A model generated the notes under the pieces. That model made no database searches. It was given only the letters and a program-made list of their open reading frames with translations, and was not told the origin of the DNA. This document shows, one piece after another, positions 56,303-59,358 of a stretch of 59,358 nucleotides of DNA. The stretch is from a virus, in the IMG/VR virus record IMGVR_UViG_3300032116_000214, positions 1 through 59,358 of that record; one strand, given 5' to 3'. A program made the position numbers and the translations under genes. Every line of letters starts with the position of its first letter. The first letter of the stretch is position 1.

Positions 56303-56359
56303 ATCCCCCGCTGCAGGGGCTGTCTGCTAATCCTGTCAGTCATCGCTAGGGCGGGGGAT
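56303..56359. other. GC-rich inverted repeat in AT-rich region
   Basis: ATCCCCCGC (56303-56311) and GCGGGGGAT (56351-56359) pair perfectly around 39 bases; inside the left part CCCC...GGGG can form a smaller hairpin. No tRNA T-loop. Could be a structured RNA or origin stem. Confidence 0.5.
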
Positions 56360-56427
56360 AAACAAGGTCATTCATAATGTCAGTAGTATAAGATACAATA
56401 CAAAACCTTTATACCTGGATACAGGGT

Positions 56428-56456
56428 TTGACAATACAAGGTTTGTATGATATAAG
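56428..56456 (+). promoter_or_regulatory. promoter within origin region
   Basis: TTGACA (56428-56433), 17-bp spacer, TATAAG (56451-56456), TG extension. Points rightward into the duplicated block where no long gene starts; it could make an origin or regulatory RNA. Confidence 0.5.
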
Positions 56457-56464
56457 GTTTGGCT

Positions 56465-56564
56465 ATGAATCTGGAAAATATTTCAAACCTTCGTAATAAG
56501 TTTTTAAGGTTTGGCAAAAGCCCATGAATCTGGAAAATTATTTGGTGGATCGTAATAAGTTTTT
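56465..56564 (+). repeat. duplicated block, 59-bp period
   Basis: ATGAATCTGGAAAAT at 56465 and 56524, each followed 27 bases after its first base by CGTAATAAGTTTTT (56492, 56551). Imperfect direct repeat; also contains GGTTTGG words. Confidence 0.75.
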
Positions 56565-56611
56565 CGTAAATAAGGTTTGGGAGGTTTGTACCATATGTCC
56601 GATTTGCCGGG

Positions 56612-56638
56612 GCGCACCGCCGCATGTAGCGGCAGCGC
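56612..56638. other. GC-rich hairpin
   Basis: GCGC...GCCGC-ATGTA-GCGGC-A-GCGC can fold into a two-part stem 10 bases beyond the stop of the minus-strand gene at 56649. No T tract, so not a typical terminator. Confidence 0.45.
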
Positions 56639-56648
56639 AACCTAAAGA

Positions 56649-56924
56649 CTACTTGTCTTTGCTTCTCTCTTCAGCAATTGAAAATAATTCTTCCAAACTG
56701 TCAAACCCTTCATCTTTCATATTAAGACCTGCTAAAAATAGTTGCCAGGTTTCTGTGATGTAGCGAACTCCGTCATCTGAAGGTTCGCAAAGGTTCTCTT
56801 TAGTTAGATATGCCAATGGCAAACCTAAATCGTTGAACTCAATAAAATCTTTGAAGTCTTTATCTTCTCTATGATTGGCATAAAGGCTTCCTAAGATGTC
56901 GCAAATGCTAGAAAAGTCTGTCAT
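56649..56924 (-). CDS. conserved phage early hypothetical protein
   Basis: 91 residues: DFSSICDILGSLYANHREDK, DFIEFNDLGLPLAYLTKENL, CEPSDDGVRYITETWQLFLA. The 'FIEYNDLGLPLAY' type block I recall from many actinophage early regions; no function known. TAGAAT lies exactly 6 bases before the ATG (inside the upstream gene), so it may also be read from a leaderless transcript. Confidence 0.75.
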   Translation of the reverse strand: MTDFSSICDILGSLYANHREDKDFKDFIEFNDLGLPLAYLTKENLCEPSDDGVRYITETWQLFLAGLNMKDEGFDSLEELFSIAEERSKDK

Positions 56925-57141
56925 GGTTATATTCTATCCGTTTCTGTTCTACTAGGTCTTCTTGGAACTGTGCGCTTTCTAATACTTCGAGTGCCCTGCG
57001 ATAAACCAAATATGGCGTGGCTTTGGCTAAGTAATAACCAACCTTCTCTAAGTCAAGATGAAAGTCGGAAAGTAGTTTTCCAATAGCGATTGCAGTTTTC
57101 TCCTCTTTGCTGGTTAGAACGGCTCTGCTAATGCGATACAT
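56908..57141 (-). CDS. small helical hypothetical protein
   Basis: 77 residues: MYRISRAVLTSKEEKTAIAI, GKLLSDFHLDLEKVGYYLAK, ALEVLESAQFQEDLVEQKRI. All helical, no motif. Ribosome site GAGAGGAG, promoter at 57160. Overlaps the next gene by 17 bases. Confidence 0.65.
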   Translation of the reverse strand: MYRISRAVLTSKEEKTAIAIGKLLSDFHLDLEKVGYYLAKATPYLVYRRALEVLESAQFQEDLVEQKRIEYNHDRLF

Positions 57142-57159
57142 ACAAACTCCTCTCAGTTC

Positions 57160-57168
57160 ATTATATCA
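57160..57168 (-). promoter_or_regulatory. extended -10 promoter
   Basis: Minus-strand TG-A-TATAAT (plus 57160-57168), directly after a terminator; drives the genes at 57141 and 56924. Confidence 0.7.
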
Positions 57169-57214
57169 AAAAAGTGGAGAGGGGGCAAGCCCACCACAAA
57201 CCTGCCCCCGTCTC
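57168..57214 (-). terminator. rho-independent terminator (leftward)
   Basis: On the minus strand a GAGACGGGGGCA / TTGCCCCCTCTC-type stem (plus 57177-57214), then a CACTTTTTT tract (plus 57168-57173). Ends the transcript of the gene at 57235-57606. Confidence 0.85.
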
Positions 57215-57234
57215 ATTATATGGACAGTGTGACC

Positions 57235-57606
57235 CTACACCGTCTCTATCTCAGCGGGAATCATGTCTAGGTGATAAGAAATAAATTTATCAATTGGCTT
57301 GGTTAGGTCCCCAATAGTAACAGTATTGTTAGTCAGGTCGACTTCTTTGTACTCATACTGCTCCTCGTGGTTAACCTCTCCTACGTAGATACCGTAGCCA
57401 GTCTCACTGTCATGGTCTTCTTGGAGGGCATTGATAATGATACGTGCAGCATAGGATGTATCTCCCATACGAATGCGTGGCATTGCCTTATTAAGGGCAT
57501 TGGCTAGGTCCATAACGCTAGAGTCTCCACCCCAGTGTGAGTATAGATTAATATTCTGGTTTGGGTCCTCGGTCGTTACGATAGTGAAATTGGTACGTGC
57601 TCCCAT
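57235..57606 (-). CDS. conserved early hypothetical protein
   Basis: 123 residues: TNFTIVTTEDPNQNINLYSH, WGGDSSVMDLANALNKAMPR, ETGYGIYVGEVNHEEQYEYK, then strands with Val/Thr. Pattern 'NINLYSHWGG' followed by 'TGYGIY' is one I recall from actinophage early genes; may be a small alpha/beta domain binding phage or host factors. Own terminator and ribosome site (AAAGGA). Confidence 0.75.
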   Translation of the reverse strand: MGARTNFTIVTTEDPNQNINLYSHWGGDSSVMDLANALNKAMPRIRMGDTSYAARIIINALQEDHDSETGYGIYVGEVNHEEQYEYKEVDLTNNTVTIGDLTKPIDKFISYHLDMIPAEIETV

Positions 57607-57669
57607 GGTAGGGTCCTTTCGATAGTAGGGTTTACTTCAATGATATCAAATAGAGCAGGCTGTGTCCAG

Positions 57670-57807
57670 TTACTGCTCATCCTGCAGGTCCTTGATTAAT
57701 TCAGCAATGATGTTATGGGCTGCTATGTTCTCTGTTTCAGATCCACCCCAAAGCAATTGCTGTGCCTCATTTAGTTTTAGATTGATAAACTCTTTAGTCA
57801 TCTTCAT
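57670..57807 (-). CDS. small helical protein
   Basis: 45 residues from ATG 57807 (GGGGGA five bases upstream; ATG 57801 also possible): MKMTKEFINLKLNEAQQLLW, GGSETENIAAHNIIAELIKD. Overlaps the 3' end of the upstream gene. Function unknown. Confidence 0.5.
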   Translation of the reverse strand: MKMTKEFINLKLNEAQQLLWGGSETENIAAHNIIAELIKDLQDEQ

Positions 57808-58126
57808 CAAGGTCCCCCTCGAAATCAATAACAACCTTGGATACTCGTCCATCATCGTTTAGTTGTACATAGACAGGATAAAGACCATCGCCATAGCCAG
57901 TAGAGAATACAACAGCGCTTGCTGCTCCTACCTGACCAAAGTTATCCTCCAGTGTTCTAGCAGATACGCCGTGGTATGAGTACTGACCCTTCTTGCCTTC
58001 TAGGTTCCACTCATCGTTCTTGTTAGTGTCCCATTCATCTAGATAGCACGGGTCGCCTACCATTGCTTGACCTGAGTCAACTCCGAAAGAGCCTGCGTAG
58101 ACTAAATCAGTTATTGTGGTGTTCAT
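57794..58126 (-). CDS. DUF4241-like conserved protein
   Basis: 110 residues from ATG 58126 (GAGGAG seven bases before; 58132 is too close to it). AGSFGVDSGQAMVGDPCYLD, YSYHGVSARTLEDNFGQVGA, ASAVVFSTGYGDGLYPVYVQ and DGRVSKVVIDFEGDL follow the DUF4241 pattern (VDSGQ, GDPCY, TGYGDG). Common in actinophages and Actinobacteria; function unknown. Confidence 0.8.
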   Translation of the reverse strand: MNTTITDLVYAGSFGVDSGQAMVGDPCYLDEWDTNKNDEWNLEGKKGQYSYHGVSARTLEDNFGQVGAASAVVFSTGYGDGLYPVYVQLNDDGRVSKVVIDFEGDLDEDD

Positions 58127-58556
58127 TTTCATACTCCTCTATTTCTTTTAGTTGTTCAACTGTAGCACATTCTGGGCAGGATGTAAAGTCATACCCGCCA
58201 AACTTATCACTAATAGCATTATCTGGGTCTTCTAGTTCTGCATTGCAGTTTTCACAGAAAAACCACGGCATAGAAACTTTAACCTGAATAGTAGTATTGT
58301 CAGGGCACGGCACCTCAGTAATAAAATAACCAATCCTATTTACAAAGTGCCAGCCATTCCATACATAAGACCCACCGTCGTCTCCATCTCCATACATCCA
58401 GATATAGGCAGGGTCTGCCTTCTTGACAAACTCTACCTCATCGCCATATGTCTCAAACATATGACCATCAAAGGAAGCATTTGTGTCTATATTATTAGGG
58501 ATTGGCTTGTAGGTATCAAACCACTCATCAAAGTCCATCTCAACAAAGTTGCTCAT
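58107..58556 (-). CDS. zinc-ribbon-containing early protein
   Basis: 149 residues. Acidic N-terminus (VEMDFDEWFDTYKPIPNNID), AYIWMYGDGDDGGSYVWNGW, and a C-terminal ribbon (WFFCENCNAELEDPDNAISD, FTSCPECATVEQLKE). The 'W..YGDGDDG..YVWNGWHFVNRIGYFIT' region I associate with actinophage early genes. Overlaps neighbours on both sides. Confidence 0.75.
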   Translation of the reverse strand: MSNFVEMDFDEWFDTYKPIPNNIDTNASFDGHMFETYGDEVEFVKKADPAYIWMYGDGDDGGSYVWNGWHFVNRIGYFITEVPCPDNTTIQVKVSMPWFFCENCNAELEDPDNAISDKFGGYDFTSCPECATVEQLKEIEEYENEHHNN

Positions 58557-58732
58557 AGTCTACCCTCTATGTTAGTGGAGTCACAGTCTGCACAGTGACC
58601 ATTGGTAACATCATCATACCAGTCTGTCTCTACATCTTCAAGTTCCCCTGCAGCATTGTAGATACCCAACTTATGGGATGTCTCGTCATACCAAAACTTA
58701 TTGGTTTGACCACAGTCTAAACACTTAGGCAT
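58553..58732 (-). CDS. zinc-ribbon protein
   Basis: 59 residues from ATG 58732: MPKCLDCGQTNKFWYDETSH, DVTNGHCADCDSTNIEGRL. C-x2-C at each end of a beta sheet. Overlaps upstream and downstream genes by a few bases. Function unknown. Confidence 0.7.
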   Translation of the reverse strand: MPKCLDCGQTNKFWYDETSHKLGIYNAAGELEDVETDWYDDVTNGHCADCDSTNIEGRL

Positions 58733-59003
58733 TCTTAGCCTCCATATCTGCGATAGCAAATGAGATATCATATGTCAAGCCATATAGGTGTACATAAGCG
58801 TCTAGCATGCCTTCTGCTCGTGTACGTTCCATAGAGTCCATGGCTTCTTCAGTTGCGTCCTCTACTGCTTGTGCATGCTCTAGTTCACGCTCTGCCAGCA
58901 GCATTAGATTCTTTAGTTCGCCATGTAGGATATCAATACCTGATACCCCATGGTCTACCATACGTTGTAGGTGCGGTTGGATTGGGTCTGCGTTTTCTTT
59001 CAT
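58725..59003 (-). CDS. helical hypothetical protein
   Basis: 92 residues: MKENADPIQPHLQRMVDHGV, SGIDILHGELKNLMLLAERE, LEHAQAVEDATEEAMDSMER, TRAEGMLDAYVHLYGLTYDI. Four acidic amphipathic helices, probably a bundle. No known family. Confidence 0.65.
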   Translation of the reverse strand: MKENADPIQPHLQRMVDHGVSGIDILHGELKNLMLLAERELEHAQAVEDATEEAMDSMERTRAEGMLDAYVHLYGLTYDISFAIADMEAKNA

Positions 59004-59005
59004 GA

Positions 59006-59173
59006 TTAAATCATACCCTCTGCCACTGACAAAAGGTGGCGGGTATTATAAATCTCAGCCTCTTTAGTCCTATAGAAATGATGTTCATTAACATAGTCAA
59101 TCTTCTCAAGGTCTTGTAAAAGACTTATCTCATGAATCTTCATATACTCAATGAAACTATTCAACTGATTCAT
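59006..59173 (-). CDS. small helical hypothetical protein
   Basis: 55 residues from ATG 59173 (AGAGG six bases before): MNQLNSFIEYMKIHEISLLQ, DLEKIDYVNEHHFYRTKEAE. Overlaps the 3' end of the upstream gene. Function unknown. Confidence 0.55.
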   Translation of the reverse strand: MNQLNSFIEYMKIHEISLLQDLEKIDYVNEHHFYRTKEAEIYNTRHLLSVAEGMI

Positions 59174-59342
59174 CTTCATCCTCTTCTTCAGGTTCAGGTT
59201 GCTCATCTATCTCAATAGAATAAACCTCAGCGGTGTATCCGTAGTCTTCGTAGTGCCAGCCTTGTTCTTCTGCCTCTTGGTCGTTGTCTGCTTCTACTTC
59301 GTAATTGTATTCAACGATTACTTTTACATCATATGTTGGCAT
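59157..59342 (-). CDS. acidic early protein
   Basis: 61 residues: MPTYDVKVIVEYNYEVEADN, DQEAEEQGWHYEDYGYTAEV, then an acidic tail (QPEPEEEDEDESVE). Strand-helix-strand mini-domain typical of highly acidic phage proteins, some of which mimic DNA. Ribosome site AAAGGAAAT. The operon continues beyond the right edge. Confidence 0.65.
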   Translation of the reverse strand: MPTYDVKVIVEYNYEVEADNDQEAEEQGWHYEDYGYTAEVYSIEIDEQPEPEEEDEDESVE

Positions 59343-59358
59343 TTTGGGATTTCCTTTC

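Larger units (their letters stand above)
55808..56648. other. putative replication origin (non-coding interval)
   Basis: About 840 bases without a convincing gene. It holds three perfect DnaA boxes TTATCCACA (55874-55882, 55929-55937, 55941-55949), a 10-bp iterated AGTGGAG tract (55985-56010), many GGTTTG/CAAACC words in both orientations, a duplicated block at 59-bp spacing (56465 and 56524), two GC-rich inverted repeats and AT-rich stretches (about 56150-56280). These are the standard parts of an initiation site, in a genome with its own helicase, primase and polymerase. Confidence 0.7.

Noticed and set aside
56303-56359. Possible tRNA or tmRNA-like molecule
   Set aside because: No T-loop (GTTCGAnTC), no plausible anticodon arm; only the outer inverted repeat is convincing.
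56524-56763. Plus-strand frame starting MNLENYLVDRNKF with CTICPIC
   Set aside because: The Cys motif arises in the GC hairpin and the rest is antisense to a well-supported minus-strand gene; the MNLEN start belongs to a DNA-level direct repeat.

Overview
The window is about 59 kb of an AT-rich (roughly mid-30s % GC by eye), gene-dense tailed-phage genome with siphovirus-type tail genes. Both ends are cut inside genes or gene clusters. No integrase, repressor or chromosomal gene was found, so it reads as a lytic phage. Several features point to an actinobacterial host: a WhiB-type Fe-S regulator (45202-45486), a DUF7455-like protein (41521-41775), a C-terminal tail of YNxLxxKWNKxNPKxKVAL type on a secreted protein, and many genes with apparently leaderless starts. 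The low GC and the S-layer-like secreted protein would suit small freshwater actinobacteria (acI/Nanopelagicales-like), but that host call is an inference.

Layout. 1-19134 (+): neck and tail completion proteins, tail tube, two tail-assembly-chaperone genes, a 2555-aa tape measure, tail tip/hub and fibre-like proteins. 19150-30283 (+): small regulators, then replication and recombination: DnaB-like helicase, DnaG-like primase, ssDNA-binding candidate, DNA polymerase III alpha, MazG-like pyrophosphohydrolase, RecA, a PD-(D/E)XK resolvase-like protein, a Cas4/RecB-like nuclease and a RuvC-like resolvase. 30288-33103 (+): small proteins and both terminase subunits, next to the recombination genes rather than the head genes; portal and capsid genes are not in the window.

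33124-39813 (+) is a host-interaction region: an exported S-layer-like Ig protein, an exported coiled-coil protein, a lipoprotein between two small membrane proteins, a proteasome/HslV-like Ntn hydrolase with Thr1-Asp17-Lys33, and an exported subtilisin-like protease. Two tRNAs, Hsp20 and a CHAP endolysin follow, then nuclease, thioredoxin, WhiB, a pyrimidine-dimer glycosylase-like protein, XapX and a holin candidate up to a terminator at 47322. 47356-51710 (-) holds glycosyltransferases plus an FkbM methyltransferase, facing a divergent Stealth-like gene (51773, +). Two tRNAs (-) follow.

52610-59342 is almost entirely minus strand: short, often zinc-binding early-type proteins. It contains a roughly 0.85-kb non-coding interval (55808-56648) with three perfect DnaA boxes, a 10-bp iterated purine tract, many GGTTTG/CAAACC words, a 59-bp-spaced repeat and a GC-rich inverted repeat, the best candidate replication origin.

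Together the genes encode an autonomous replisome and recombination system, a long tail with peptidoglycan- and sugar-binding elements, and an unusually large set of exported or surface-modifying proteins. Promoters are mostly extended -10 (TGnTATAmT), often placed 6 nt before the ATG.
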